Source: Cyprinodon diabolis
Lineage: Eukaryota; Chordata; Actinopteri; Cyprinodontiformes; Cyprinodontidae
Length of the DNA stretch: 64,000 bases
Direction of reading: 5' to 3'
Assembly: GCA_030533445.1 (NCBI GenBank)
Contig: CM060068.1
Span: forward strand, 48,328,453-48,392,452
The first letter of the stretch is position 1; each line of letters opens with the position of its first letter. Both the position numbers and the translations under genes were made by a program. The notes beneath the pieces are model-generated. The model did not search any database. It saw only the letters and a list, made by a program, of their open reading frames with translations, and was not told where the DNA came from. This document shows positions 9,671-24,800 of the stretch, piece by piece.

Positions 9671-11213
9671 ACAAACAGAGAGTTTAATATTTTTATATAT
9701 ATATACATTCTTCTTTTAGTCAGATATATAAGAATGTGTCTGTAATTATATTTGATTGCTATTAAATATCTGTTTTGTTTGAATTTGAACAAAATGCTGA
9801 TTATACTCTATATGGTACATGCTGTTCTCTAAAAAAGCAACAAAAGGGAAAAAAGCTGCATAACCAACTGACACTGATTTTACAATATAGTCTAAATTTT
9901 CTTTTCCCTTTTATAGACCTTCCACCAAGAAATCAAACTCATTTCGGGGTCAAATCTATTTTCTCTGCCAGTCTAAAGATGAATTGATGGTGGTTCCCCA
10001 ATAAAAAACCCTTCAAACTACAGTGAGGGGATTTTGTGTGTGTGTGGATGCAGGAATGGCAGTGATACATTCTACTGGTAACTCATTTCAATTTCTTATT
10101 CAATGGAGAAATTGTTGAAATAATCTTTGCTCTGAGTTTCTAAGAAATTAAACAAATGATTTAGCCTTTAATCAACAGAAGTGGATGTTCTGGTAACTGC
10201 CCACCATTCCTGTACAGATAAAGGTTACAGTCACTGAGCAACATTTCCCCATTTAAAGGCTTCATAGAACGTTTATTAGCAAAGATCTTCCTGTACTTTA
10301 AAGGAAAGTGACAAGAAAAACTTTGCATTAAACTAAAAGCATCCATTTCCTGTCAGGTCTCAGTAAACATGTTGGATTTTTCTGAATGACAGAACCTGCA
10401 TTTTCAAACAATTAGCCAGTCAGATGTGGTCTGCGGTGTAATCTATACAATCAGGCAGGAGATTCATGTAATGTTCCCGTCAAACCGCCAAATATGTCAA
10501 ACATGTCACTGGACTTACTGAAATAAGAATTGTGTAAACGTTTACCACACGTCTTCTTTTGCACGTTTTCTCAACCCCTTCTTTTTTTTTCACCATAACT
10601 TGAACTTCCTTCAGTAAAAGCAGCTTTTTGCCTCCTGAGGCGATTTGTTTGGCAGTTTAGGCTCATGGCCGATCGTCTGCTTTGCTTTTGGGATTTCTTG
10701 TGTTTAAATAAAATCTCTTTAATTGTTTCACACAGCATTGTATGACGTTAGACTGTAAGTTAATTTTAAGGGTTTAATAAAATGATAGAATAAAGGGGAG
10801 CAAATCCCATTTAAGGGACCATAAAGCATTTTTTCCTCTTTTTATCTTAGAAACTATTTTGAAGCTTTTATTTATATTTCCTTACAGACAGCTGATTTTT
10901 CTAAATACAGCTTTCCAAGTTTTCATGGTGCTATCTGAAAATATCTTTGCAAAAGTTTTTTTTTTTCATATTAATTGAACTTTTATAAGATTCAGTTTTA
11001 ACAAAACAAGCAAATTGGTAACCAGATAAAGTTTGATTTAATTTCTTTGTTTGTCTTTGTCGGGATTAAGGTGAACGGTTCAGGTTCCAGGATCTTTGGT
11101 GGAAACAAACGCCGAAAGAATACCATAACAAAGGAATCCTTCAGATTAGAGCAAAACAAAAAAATAAGAGACGACAAAGAATAAGCTGGCTACTTTGTGC
11201 AAAGGAAAAAAAG
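9671..11213. other. AT-rich left flank of the satellite; no gene recognised
   Basis: No coding region or known repeat. An A/T-rich zone with a short TATATA tract lies near 9,700 and homopolymer T and A runs are frequent. The last bases before the array are an A-rich string (11,200-11,214) that runs directly into the first monomer. Confidence 0.45.
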
Positions 11214-12230
11214 AAAGGCAGACCCCCTTAGAAAATGTGGACGTCTCTACTGTGACTAAAGGCAGACCCCCTTAGAAAATGTGGACGTCTCTACTGTGAC
11301 TAAAGGCAGACCCCCTTAGAAAATGTGGACGTCTCTACTGTGACTAAAGGCAGACCCCCTTAGAAAATGTGGACGTCTCTACTGTGACTAAAGGCAGACC
11401 CCCTTAGAAAATGTGGACGTCTCTACTGTGACTAAAGGCAGACCCCCTTAGAAAATGTGGACGTCTCTACTGTGACTAAAGGCAGACCCCCTTAGAAAAT
11501 GTGGACGTCTCTACTGTGACTAAAGGCAGACCCCTTTAGAAAATGTAGACGGTCTCTACTGTGACTAAAGGCAGACCCCCTTAGAAAATGTGGACGTCTC
11601 TACTGTGACTAAAGGCAGACCCCCTTAGAAAATGTGGACGTCTCTACTGTGACTAAAGGCAGACCCCCTTAGAAAATGTGGACGTCTCTACTGTGACTAA
11701 AGGCAGACCCCCTTAGAAAATGTGGACGTCTCTACTGTGACTAAAGGCAGACCCCCTTAGAAAATGTGGACGTCTCTACTGTGACTAAAGGCAGACCCCC
11801 TTAGAAAATGTGGACGTCTCTACTGTGACTAAAGGCAGACCCCCTTAGAAAATGTGGACGTCTCTACTGTGACTAAAGGCAGACCCCTTTAGAAAATGTA
11901 GACGGTCTCTACTGTGACTAAAGGCAGACCCCCTTAGAAAATGTGGACGTCTCTACTGTGACTAAAGGCAGACCCCTTTAGAAAATGTAGACGGTCTCTA
12001 CTGTGACTAAAGGCAGACCCCCTTAGAAAATGTGGACGTCTCTACTGTGACTAAAGGCAGACCCCCTTAGAAAGTGTGGACGTCTCTACTGTGACTAAAG
12101 GCAGACCCCCTTAGAAAATGTGGACGTCTCTACTGTGACTAAAGGCAGACCCCTTTAGAAAATGTAGACGGTCTCTACTGTGACTAAAGGCAGACCCCCT
12201 TAGAAAATGTGGACAGTCTCTACTGTGACT
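11214..12230. repeat. homogeneous left edge of the array
   Basis: The first seven units (11,214-11,521) are identical 44-mers, and the rest of this kilobase is the same unit with scattered 45-bp GTAGACGG variants. The second monomer type (AATGGGGAGACCGCC) is first met near 12,230. Confidence 0.9.
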
Positions 12231-15200
12231 AATGGGGAGACCGCCTTAGAAAATGTAGACGGTCTCTACTGTGACTAAAGGCAGACCCCCTTAGAAAATG
12301 TGGACAGTCTCTACTGTGACTAATGGGGAGACCGCCTTAGAAAATGTAGACGGTCTCTACTGCAATTAAAGGCAGACCCCCTTAGAAAATGTATACGGTC
12401 TCTGCAGTGACTAATGGGGAGACCACCTTAGAAAATGTGGACGTCTCTACTGTGACTAATGGGGAGACCGCCTTAGAAAATGTAGACGGTCTCTACTGTG
12501 ACTAAAGGCAGACCCCTTAGAAAATGTGGACAGTCTCTACTGTGACTAATGGGGAGACCGCCTTAGAAAATGTGGACGTCTCTACTGTGACTAATGGGGA
12601 GACCGCCTTAGAAAATGTAGACGTCTCTACTGTGACTAAAGACAGACCCCAGTTAGAAAATGTGAACAGTCTCTATTGTGACTAAAGGCAGACCCCCTTA
12701 GAAAATGTGGACGTCTCTACTGTGACTAACGGCAGACCCCTGTAGAAAATGTAGACGGTCTCTACTGTGACTAAAGGCAGACCCCCTTAGAAAATGTGGA
12801 CGTCTCTACTGTGACTAAAGGCAGACCCCCTGAGAAAATGTGGACAGTCTCTACTGTGACTAATGGGGAGACTGCCTTAGAAAATGTAGACGGTCTCTAC
12901 TGTGACTAAAGGCAGACCCCCTTAGAAAATGTGGACAGTCTCTACTGTGACTAATGGGGAGACCGCCTTAGAAAATGTAGACGGTCTCTACTGTGACTAA
13001 AGGCAGACCCCCTTAGAAAATGTGGACAGTCTCTACTGTGACTAATGGGGAGACCGCCTTAGAAAATGTAGACGGTCTCTACTGCAATTAAAGGCAGACC
13101 CCCTTAGAAAATGTATACGGTCTCTGCAGTGACTAATGGGGAGACCACCTTAGAAAATGTGGACGTCTCTACTGTGACTAATGGGGAGACCGCCTTAGAA
13201 AATGTAGACGTCTCTACTGTGACTAAAGACAGACCCAAGTTAGAAAATGTGAACAGTCTCTATTGTGACTAAAGGCAGACCCCCTTAGAAAATGTATACA
13301 GTCTCTACTGTGACTAATGGGGATACCGCCTTAGAAAATGTGGACGTCTCTACTGTGACTAATGGGGAGACCGCCTTAGAAAATGTAGACGTCTCTACTG
13401 TGACTAAAGACAGACCCCAGTTAGAAAATGTGAACAGTCTCTATTGTGACTAAAGGCAGACCCCCTTAGAAAATGTGGACGTCTCTACTGTGACTAACGG
13501 CAGACCCCTGTAGAAAATGTAGACGGTCTCTACTGTGACTAAAGGCAGACCTCCTTAGAAAATGTGGACGTCTCTACTGTGACTAAAGGCAGACCCCCTG
13601 AGAAAATGTGGACAGTCTCTACTGTGACTAATGGGGAGACTGCCTTAGAAAATGTAGACGGTCTCTACTGTGACTAAAGGCAGACCCCCTTAGAAAATGT
13701 GGACAGTCTCTACTGTGACTAATGGGGAGACCACCTTAGAAAATGTGGACGTCTCTACTGTGACTAATGGGGAGACCGCCTTAGAAAATGTAGACTGTCT
13801 CTACTGTGACTAAAGGCAGACCCCTTAGAAAATGTGGACAGTCTCTACTGTGACTAATGGGGAGACCGCCTTAGAAAATGTGGACGTCTCTACTGTGACT
13901 AATGGGGAGACCGCCTTAGAAAATGTAGACGTCTCTACTGTGACTAAAGACAGACCCCAGTTAGAAAATGTGAACAGTCTATTGTGACTAAATGCAGACC
14001 CCTTTAGAAAATGTGGACGAATCTACTGTGACTAAAGGCAGACGTCCTTAGAAAGTGTGGACGTCTCTAATGTGACTAAAGGCAGACCCCACTTAGAAAA
14101 TGTTGACAGTCTCTATTGTGACTAAAGGCAGACCCCTTTGAAAATGTGGACAGTCTCTACTGTGACTAAAGACAGACCCCCTTAGAAAATGTGGACGTCT
14201 CTACTGTGACTAATGGGGAGACCGCCTTAGAAAATGTAGACAGTCTCTACTGTGACTAAAGGCAGACCGCCTTAGAAAATGTGGACGTCTCTACTGTGAC
14301 TAATGGGGAGACCGCCTTAGAAAATGTAGACAGTCTCTACTGTGACTAAAGGCAGACCCCCTTAGAAAATGTGGACAGTCTCTACTGTGACTAATGGGGA
14401 GACCGCCTTAGAAAATGTAGACGGTCTCTACTGTGACTAAAGGCAGATCCCCTTAGAAAATGTGGACAGTCTCTACTGTGACTAATGGGGAGACCGCCTT
14501 AGAAAATGTAGACGGTCTCTTCCCTGACTAAAGGCAGACCCCCTTAGAAAATGTGGACAGTCTCTACTGTGACTAATGGGGAGACCGCCTTAGAAAATGT
14601 GGACGTCTCTACTGTGACTAATGGGGAGACCGCCTTAGAAAATGTAGACGTCTCTACTGTGACTAAAGACAGACCCCAGTTAGAAAATGTGAAAAGTCTC
14701 TATTGTGACTAAAGGCAGACCCCTTTAGAAAATGTGGACGAATCTACTGTGACTAAAGGCAGACGTCCTTAGAAAGTGTGGACGTCTCTACTGTGACTAA
14801 AGGCAGACCCCACTTAGAAAATGTTGACAGTCTCTATTGTGACTAAAGGCAGACCCCCTTAGAAAATGTGGACAGTCTCTACTGTGACTAAAGACAGACC
14901 CCCTTAGAAAATGTGGACGTCTCTACTGTGACTAATGGGAAGACCGCCTTAGAAAATGTAGACAGTCTCTGCTGTGACTAAAGGCAGACCGCCTTAGAAA
15001 ATGTGGACGGCTCTACTGTGACTAATGGGGAGACCGCCTTAGAAAATGTAGACAGTCTCTACTGTGACTAAAGGCAGACCCCCTTAGAAAATGTGGACAG
15101 TCTCTACTGTGACTAATGGGGAGACCGCCTTAGAAAATGTAGACGGTCTCTACTGTGACTAAAGGCAGATCCCCTTAGAAAATGTGGACAGTCTCTACTG

Positions 15201-15800
15201 TGACTAATGGGGAGACCGCCTTAGAAAATGTAGACGGTCTCTGCCCTGACTAAAGGCAGACCCCCTTAGAAAATGTGGACAGTCTCTACTGTGACTAATG
15301 GGGAGACCGCCTTAGAAAATGTGGACGTCTCTACTGTGACTAATGGGGAGACCGCATTAGAAAATGTGAACGGTCTCTACTGCAATTAAAGGCAGACCCC
15401 CTTAGAAAATGTATACGGTCTCTACAGTGACTAATGGGGAGACCACCTTAGAAAATGTAGACGGTCTCTACTGTGACTAAAGGCAGACTCCTTAGAAAAT
15501 GTGGACAGTCTCTACTGTGACTAAAGGCAGACCCCCTTAGAAAAGGTGGACGTCTCTACTGTGACTAATGGGGAGAATGTAGACGGTCTCTACTGTGACT
15601 AAAGGCAGACCCCCTTAGAAAATGTGGACAGTCTCTACTGTGACTAATGGGGAGACCGCCTTAGAAAATGTAGACGGTCTCTACTGTGACTAAAGGCAGA
15701 CCCCCTTAGAAAATATGGACAGTCTCTACTGTGACTAAAGGCAGACCCCTTAGAAAATGTAGACTGTCTCTACTGTGACTAAAGACAGACCCCAGTTAGA
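12231..15800. repeat. mixed-monomer zone with a 721-722-bp higher-order repeat
   Basis: The two monomer types alternate irregularly. Longer-range copying is visible: the TGCAATTAAA variant occurs at 12,361 and 13,083 (722 bp apart), and the GACGAATCTA variant at 14,016 and 14,737 (721 bp), each with matching neighbours. 722 bp is 16 monomers. Confidence 0.8.
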
Positions 15801-18800
15801 AAATGTGGACGTCTCTACTGTGACTAAAGGCAGACCCCCTTAGAAAATGTGGACATCTCTACTGTGACTAAAGGCAGACCCCTTTAGAAAATGTAGACGG
15901 TCTCTACTGTGACTAAAGGCAGACCCCCTTAGAAAATGTAGACGGTCTCTACTGTGACTAAAGGCAGACCCCCTTAGAAAATGTGGACGTCTCGACTGTG
16001 ACTAAAGGCAGACCCCCTTAGAAAATGTGGACGTCTCTACTGTGACTAAAGGCAGACCCCCTTAGAAAATGTGGACGTCTCTACTGTGACTAAAGGCAGA
16101 CCCCTTTAGAAAATGTAGACGGTCTCTACTGTGACTAAAGGCAGACCCCCTTAGAAAATGTAGACGTTCTCTACCGTGACTAAAGGCAGACCCCCTTAGA
16201 AAATGTGGACGTCTCTACTGTGACTAAAGGCAGACCCCCTTAGAAAATGTGGACGTCTCTACTGTGACTAAAGGCAGACCCCCTTAGAAAATGTGGAAGT
16301 CTCTACTGTGACTAAAGGCAGACCCCTTTAGAAAATGAAGATGGTCTCTACTGTGACTAAAGGCAGATCCCCTTAGAAAATGTGGACGTCTCTACTGTGA
16401 CTAAAGACAGACACCCTTAGAAAATGTGGACGTCTCTACTGTGACTAATGGGGAGACCGCCTTAGAAAATGTAGACGGTCTCTACTGTGACTAAAGGCAG
16501 ACCCCTTAGAAAATGTGGACAGTCTCTACTGTGACTAATGGGGAGACTGCCTTAGAAAATGTGAACGGTCTCTACTGTGACTAAAGGCAGACCCCCTTAG
16601 AAAATGTGGACATTCTCTACTGTGACTAAAGGCAGACCCCTTAGAAAATGTGGACGTCTCTACTGTGACTAATGGGGAGACCGCCTTAGAAAATGTAGAC
16701 ATCTCTACTGTGACTAAAGGCAGACCCCCTTAGAAAATGTGGAAGTCTCTACTGTGACTAAAGGCAGACGTCCTTAGAAAGTGTGGACGTCTCTACTGTG
16801 ACTAAAGGCAGACCCCACTTAGAAAATGTTGACAGTCTCTATTGTGACTAAAGGCAGACCCCCTTAGAAAATGTGGACAGTCTCTACTGTGACTAAAGAC
16901 AGACCCCCTTAGAAAATGTGGACGTCTCTACTGTGACTAATGGGGAGACTGCCTTAGAAAATGTAGACGGTCTCTACTGTGACTAAAGGCAGACCGCCTT
17001 AGAAAATGTGGACGTCTCTACTGTGACTAATGGGGAGACCGCCTTAGAAAATGTAGACAGTCTCTACTGTGACTAAAGGCAGACCCCCTTAGAAAATGTG
17101 GACAGTCTCTACTGTGACTAATGGGGAGACCGCCTTAGAAAATGTAGACAGTCTCTACTGTGACTAAAGGCAGATCTCCTTAGAAAATGTGGACAGTCTC
17201 TACTGTGACTAATGGGGAGACCGCCTTAGAAAATGTGGACGTCTCTACTGTGACTAATGGGGAGACCACCTTAGAAAATGTGAACGGTCTCTACAGCAAT
17301 TAAAGGCAGACCCCCTTAGAAAATGTAGACGGTCTCTACTGTGACTAAAGGCAGACTCCTTAGAAAATGTGGACAGTCTCTACTGTGACTAAAGGCAGAC
17401 CCCCTTAGAAAAGGTGGACGTCTCTACTGTGACTAATGGGGAGACCGCCTTAGAAAATGTAGATGGTCTCTACTGTGACTAAAGGCAGACCCCCTTAGAA
17501 AATGTGGACAGTCTCTACTGTGACTAATGGGGAGACCGCCTTAGAAAATGTAGACGGTCTCTACTGTGACTAAAGGCAGACCCCCTTAGAAAATGTGGAC
17601 AGTCTCTACTGTGACTAAAGGCAGACCCCTTAGAAAATGTAGACTGTCTCTACTGTGACTAAAGACAGACCCCAGTTAGAAAATGTGAACAGTCTCTATT
17701 GTGACTAAAGGCAGACCTCTTTAGAAAATATGGACGAAGCTACTGTGACTAAAGGCAGACGTCCTTAGAAAGTGTGGACGTCTCTACTATGACTAAAGGC
17801 AGACCCCCTTAGAAAATGTGGACAGTCTCTACTGTGACTAAAGGCAGACCCCCTTAGAAAATGTGGACGTCTCTACTGTGACTAATGGGGAGACCGCCTT
17901 AGAAAATGTGAATGGTCTCTACTGCAATTAAAGGCAGACCCCCTTAGAAAATGTATACGGTCTCTACTGTGACTAAAGGCAGACCCCCTTAGAAAATGTA
18001 GACGGTCTCTACTGTGACTAAAGGCAGAGCCCCTTAGAAAATATGGACAGTCTCTACTGTGACTAAAGGCAGACCCCTTAGAAAATGTAGACTGTCTCTA
18101 CTGTGACTAAAGACAGACCCCAGTTAGAAAATGTGGACGTCTCTACTGTGACTAATGGGGAGACCGCCTTAGAAAATGTAGACGGTCTCTACTGTGACTA
18201 AAGGCAGACCCCCTTAGAAAATATGGACAGTCTCTACTGTGACTAAAGGCAGACCCCTTAGAAAATGTAGACTGTCTCTACTGTGACTAAAGACAGACCC
18301 CAGTTAGAAAATGTGGACGTCTCTACTGTGACTAAAGGCAGACCCCCTTAGAAAATGTGGACATCTCTACTGTGACTAAAGGCAGACCCCTTTAGAAAAT
18401 GTAGACGGTCTCTACTGTGACTAAAGGCAGACCCCCTTAGAAAATGTAGACGGTCTCTACTGTGACTAAAGGCAGACCCCCTTAGAAAATGTGGACGTCT
18501 CTACTGTGACTAAAGGCAGACCCCCTTAGAAAATGTGGACGTCTCTACTGTGACTAATGGGGAGACCGCCTTAGAAAATGTAGACAGTCTCTACTGTGAC
18601 TAAAGGCAGACCCCCTTAGAAAATGTGGACAGTCTCTACTGTGACTAATGGGGAGACCGCCTTAGAAAATGTAGACGGTCTCTACTGTGACTAAAGGCAG
18701 ATCTCCTTAGAAAATGTGGACAGTCTCTACTGTGACTAATGGGGAGACCGCCTTAGAAAATGTGGACGTCTCTACTGTGACTAATGGGGAGACCACCTTA

Positions 18801-21800
18801 GAAAATGTGAACGGTCTCTACAGCAATTAAAGGCAGACCCCCTTAGAAAATGTAGACGGTCTCTACTGTGACTAAAGGCAGACTCCTTAGAAAATGTGGA
18901 CAGTCTCTACTGTGACTAAAGGCAGACCCCCTTAGAAAAGGTGGACGTCTCTACTGTGACTAATGGGGAGACCGCCTTAGAAAATGTAGATGGTCTCTAC
19001 TGTGACTAAAGGCAGACCCCCTTAGAAAATGTGGACAGTCTCTACTGTGACTAATGGGGAGACCGCCTTAGAAAATGTAGACGGTCTCTACTGTGACTAA
19101 AGGCAGACCCCCTTAGAAAATGTGGACAGTCTCTACTGTGACTAAAGGCAGACCCCTTAGAAAATGTAGACTGTCTCTACTGTGACTAAAGACAGACCCC
19201 AGTTAGAAAATGTGAACAGTCTCTATTGTGACTAAAGGCAGACCTCTTTAGAAAATATGGACGAAGCTACTGTGACTAAAGGCAGACGTCCTTAGAAAGT
19301 GTGGACGTCTCTACTATGACTAAAGGCAGACCCCCTTAGAAAATGTGGACAGTCTCTACTGTGACTAAAGGCAGACCCCCTTAGAAAATGTGGACGTCTC
19401 TACTGTGACTAATGGGGAGACCGCCTTAGAAAATGTGAATGGTCTCTACTGTGACTAAAGGCAGACCCCCTTAGAAAATGTAGACGGTCTCTACTGTGAC
19501 TAAAGGCAGACCCCCTTAGAAAATATGGACAGTCTCTACTGTGACTAAAGGCAGACCCCTTAGAAAATGTAGACTGTCTCTACTGTGACTAAAGACAGAC
19601 CCCAGTTAGAAAATGTGGACGTCTCTACTGTGACTAATGGGGAGACCGCCTTAGAAAATGTAGACGGTCTCTACTGTGACTAAAGGCAGACCCCCTTAGA
19701 AAATATGGACAGTCTCTACTGTGACTAAAGGCAGACCCCTTAGAAAATGTAGACTGTCTCTACTGTGACTAAAGACAGACCCCAGTTAGAAAATGTGGAC
19801 GTCTCTACTGTGACTAAAGGCAGACCCCCTTAGAAAATGTGGACATCTCTACTGTGACTAAAGGCAGACCCCTTTAGAAAATGTAGACGGTCTCTACTGT
19901 GACTAAAGGCAGACCCCCTTAGAAAATGTAGACGGTCTCTACTGTGACTAAAGGCAGACCCCCTTAGAAAATGTGGACGTCTCTACTGTGACTAAAGGCA
20001 GACCCCCTTAGAAAATGTGGACGTCTCTACTGTGACTAAAGGCAGACCCCCTTAGAAAATGTGGACGTCTCTACTGTGACTAAAGGCAGACCCCTTTAGA
20101 AAATGTAGACGGTCTCTACTGTGACTAAAGGCAGACCCCCTTAGAAAATGTAGACGTTCTCTACCGTGACTAAAGGCAGACCCCCTTAGAAAATGTGGAC
20201 GTCTCTACTGTGACTAAAGGCAGACCCCCTTAGAAAATGTGGACGTCTCTACTGTGACTAAAGGCAGACCCCCTTAGAAAATGTGGAAGTCTCTACTGTG
20301 ACTAAAGGCAGACCCCTTTAGAAAATGAAGATGGTCTCTACTGTGACTAAAGGCAGATCCCCTTAGAAAATGTGGACGTCTCTACTGTGACTAAAGACAG
20401 ACACCCTTAGAAAATGTGGACGTCTCTACTGTGACTAATGGGGAGACCGCCTTAGAAAATGTAGACGGTCTCTACTGTGACTAAAGGCAGACCCCTTAGA
20501 AAATGTGGACAGTCTCTACTGTGACTAATGGGGAGACTGCCTTAGAAAATGTGAACGGTCTCTACTGTGACTAAAGGCATACCCCCTCAGAAAATGTGGA
20601 CATTCTCTACTGTGACTAAAGGCAGACCCCTTAGAAAATGTGGACATCTCTACTGTGACTAAAGGCAGACCCCTTTAGAAAATGTAGACGGTCTCTACTG
20701 TGACTAAAGGCAGACCCCCTTAGAAAATGTAGACGGTCTCTACTGTGACTAAAGGCAGACCCCCTTAGAAAATGTGGACGTCTCTACTGTGACTAAAGGC
20801 AGACCCCCTTAGAAAATGTGGACGTCTCTACTGTGACTAATGGGGAGACCGCCTTAGAAAATGTAGACAGTCTCTACTGTGACTAAAGGCAGACCCCCTT
20901 AGAAAATGTGGACAGTCTCTACTGTGACTAATGGGGAGACCGCCTTAGAAAATGTAGACGGTCTCTACTGTGACTAAAGGCAGATCTCCTTAGAAAATGT
21001 GGACAGTCTCTACTGTGACTAATGGGGAGACCGCCTTAGAAAATGTGGACGTCTCTACTGTGACTAATGGGGAGACCACCTTAGAAAATGTGAACGGTCT
21101 CTACAGCAATTAAAGGCAGACCCCCTTAGAAAATGTAGACGGTCTCTACTGTGACTAAAGGCAGACTCCTTAGAAAATGTGGACAGTCTCTACTGTGACT
21201 AAAGGCAGACCCCCTTAGAAAAGGTGGACGTCTCTACTGTGACTAATGGGGAGACCGCCTTAGAAAATGTAGATGGTCTCTACTGTGACTAAAGGCAGAC
21301 CCCCTTAGAAAATGTGGACAGTCTCTACTGTGACTAATGGGGAGACCGCCTTAGAAAATGTAGACGGTCTCTACTGTGACTAAAGGCAGACCCCCTTAGA
21401 AAATGTGGACAGTCTCTACTGTGACTAAAGGCAGACCCCCTTAGAAAATGTGGACGTCTCTACTGTGACTAAAGGCAGACCCCCTTAGAAAATGTGGACG
21501 TCTCTACTGTGACTAAAGGCAGACCCCCTTAGAAAATGTGGAAGTCTCTACTGTGACTAAAGGCAGACCCCTTTAGAAAATGAAGATGGTCTCTACTGTG
21601 ACTAAAGGCAGATCCCCTTAGAAAATGTGGACGTCTCTACTGTGACTAAAGACAGACACCCTTAGAAAATGTGGACGTCTCTACTGTGACTAATGGGGAG
21701 ACCGCCTTAGAAAATGTAGACGGTCTCTACTGTGACTAAAGGCAGACCCCTTAGAAAATGTGGACAGTCTCTACTGTGACTAATGGGGAGACTGCCTTAG

Positions 21801-24800
21801 AAAATGTGAACGGTCTCTACTGTGACTAAAGGCAGACCCCCTTAGAAAATGTGGACATTCTCTACTGTGACTAAAGGCAGACCCCTTAGAAAATGTGGAC
21901 GTCTCTACTGTGACTAATGGGGAGACCGCCTTAGAAAATGTAGACATCTCTACTGTGACTAAAGGCAGACCCCCTTAGAAAATGTGGAAGTCTCTACTGT
22001 GACTAAAGGCAGACGTCCTTAGAAAGTGTGGACGTCTCTACTGTGACTAAAGGCAGACCCCACTTAGAAAATGTTGACAGTCTCTATTGTGACTAAAGGC
22101 AGACCCCCTTAGAAAATGTGGACAGTCTCTACTGTGACTAAAGACAGACCCCCTTAGAAAATGTGGACGTCTCTACTGTGACTAATGGGGAGACTGCCTT
22201 AGAAAATGTAGACGGTCTCTACTGTGACTAAAGGCAGACCGCCTTAGAAAATGTGGACGTCTCTACTGTGACTAATGGGGAGACCGCCTTAGAAAATGTA
22301 GACAGTCTCTACTGTGACTAAAGGCAGACCCCCTTAGAAAATGTGGACAGTCTCTACTGTGACTAATGGGGAGACCGCCTTAGAAAATGTAGACAGTCTC
22401 TACTGTGACTAAAGGCAGATCTCCTTAGAAAATGTGGACAGTCTCTACTGTGACTAATGGGGAGACCGCCTTAGAAAATGTGGACGTCTCTACTGTGACT
22501 AATGGGGAGACCACCTTAGAAAATGTGAACGGTCTCTACAGCAATTAAAGGCAGACCCCCTTAGAAAATGTAGACGGTCTCTACTGTGACTAAAGGCAGA
22601 CTCCTTAGAAAATGTGGACAGTCTCTACTGTGACTAAAGGCAGACCCCCTTAGAAAAGGTGGACGTCTCTACTGTGACTAATGGGGAGACCGCCTTAGAA
22701 AATGTAGATGGTCTCTACTGTGACTAAAGGCAGACCCCCTTAGAAAATGTGGACAGTCTCTACTGTGACTAATGGGGAGACCGCCTTAGAAAATGTAGAC
22801 GGTCTCTACTGTGACTAAAGGCAGACCCCCTTAGAAAATGTGGACAGTCTCTACTGTGACTAAAGGCAGACCCCTTAGAAAATGTAGACTGTCTCTACTG
22901 TGACTAAAGACAGACCCCAGTTAGAAAATGTGAACAGTCTCTATTGTGACTAAAGGCAGACCTCTTTAGAAAATATGGACGAAGCTACTGTGACTAAAGG
23001 CAGACGTCCTTAGAAAGTGTGGACGTCTCTACTATGACTAAAGGCAGACCCCCTTAGAAAATGTGGACAGTCTCTACTGTGACTAAAGGCAGACCCCCTT
23101 AGAAAATGTGGACGTCTCTACTGTGACTAATGGGGAGACCGCCTTAGAAAATGTGAATGGTCTCTACTGTGACTAAAGGCAGACCCCCTTAGAAAATGTA
23201 GACGGTCTCTACTGTGACTAAAGGCAGACCCCCTTAGAAAATATGGACAGTCTCTACTGTGACTAAAGGCAGACCCCTTAGAAAATGTAGACTGTCTCTA
23301 CTGTGACTAAAGACAGACCCCAGTTAGAAAATGTGGACGTCTCTACTGTGACTAATGGGGAGACCGCCTTAGAAAATGTAGACGGTCTCTACTGTGACTA
23401 AAGGCAGACCCCCTTAGAAAATATGGACAGTCTCTACTGTGACTAAAGGCAGACCCCTTAGAAAATGTAGACTGTCTCTACTGTGACTAAAGACAGACCC
23501 CAGTTAGAAAATGTGGACGTCTCTACTGTGACTAAAGGCAGACCCCCTTAGAAAATGTGGACATCTCTACTGTGACTAAAGGCAGACCCCTTTAGAAAAT
23601 GTAGACGGTCTCTACTGTGACTAAAGGCAGACCCCCTTAGAAAATGTAGACGGTCTCTACTGTGACTAAAGGCAGACCCCCTTAGAAAATGTGGACGTCT
23701 CTACTGTGACTAAAGGCAGACCCCCTTAGAAAATGTGGACGTCTCTACTGTGACTAAAGGCAGACCCCCTTAGAAAATGTGGACGTCTCTACTGTGACTA
23801 AAGGCAGACCCCTTTAGAAAATGTAGACGGTCTCTACTGTGACTAAAGGCAGACCCCCTTAGAAAATGTAGACGTTCTCTACCGTGACTAAAGGCAGACC
23901 CCCTTAGAAAATGTGGACGTCTCTACTGTGACTAAAGGCAGACCCCCTTAGAAAATGTGGACGTCTCTACTGTGACTAAAGGCAGACCCCCTTAGAAAAT
24001 GTGGAAGTCTCTACTGTGACTAAAGGCAGACCCCTTTAGAAAATGAAGATGGTCTCTACTGTGACTAAAGGCAGATCCCCTTAGAAAATGTGGACGTCTC
24101 TACTGTGACTAAAGACAGACACCCTTAGAAAATGTGGACGTCTCTACTGTGACTAATGGGGAGACCGCCTTAGAAAATGTAGACGGTCTCTACTGTGACT
24201 AAAGGCAGACCCCTTAGAAAATGTGGACAGTCTCTACTGTGACTAATGGGGAGACTGCCTTAGAAAATGTGAACGGTCTCTACTGTGACTAAAGGCATAC
24301 CCCCTCAGAAAATGTGGACATTCTCTACTGTGACTAAAGGCAGACCCCTTAGAAAATGTGGACATCTCTACTGTGACTAAAGGCAGACCCCTTTAGAAAA
24401 TGTAGACGGTCTCTACTGTGACTAAAGGCAGACCCCCTTAGAAAATGTAGACGGTCTCTACTGTGACTAAAGGCAGACCCCCTTAGAAAATGTGGACGTC
24501 TCTACTGTGACTAAAGGCAGACCCCCTTAGAAAATGTGGACGTCTCTACTGTGACTAATGGGGAGACCGCCTTAGAAAATGTAGACAGTCTCTACTGTGA
24601 CTAAAGGCAGACCCCCTTAGAAAATGTGGACAGTCTCTACTGTGACTAATGGGGAGACCGCCTTAGAAAATGTAGACGGTCTCTACTGTGACTAAAGGCA
24701 GATCTCCTTAGAAAATGTGGACAGTCTCTACTGTGACTAATGGGGAGACCGCCTTAGAAAATGTGGACGTCTCTACTGTGACTAATGGGGAGACCACCTT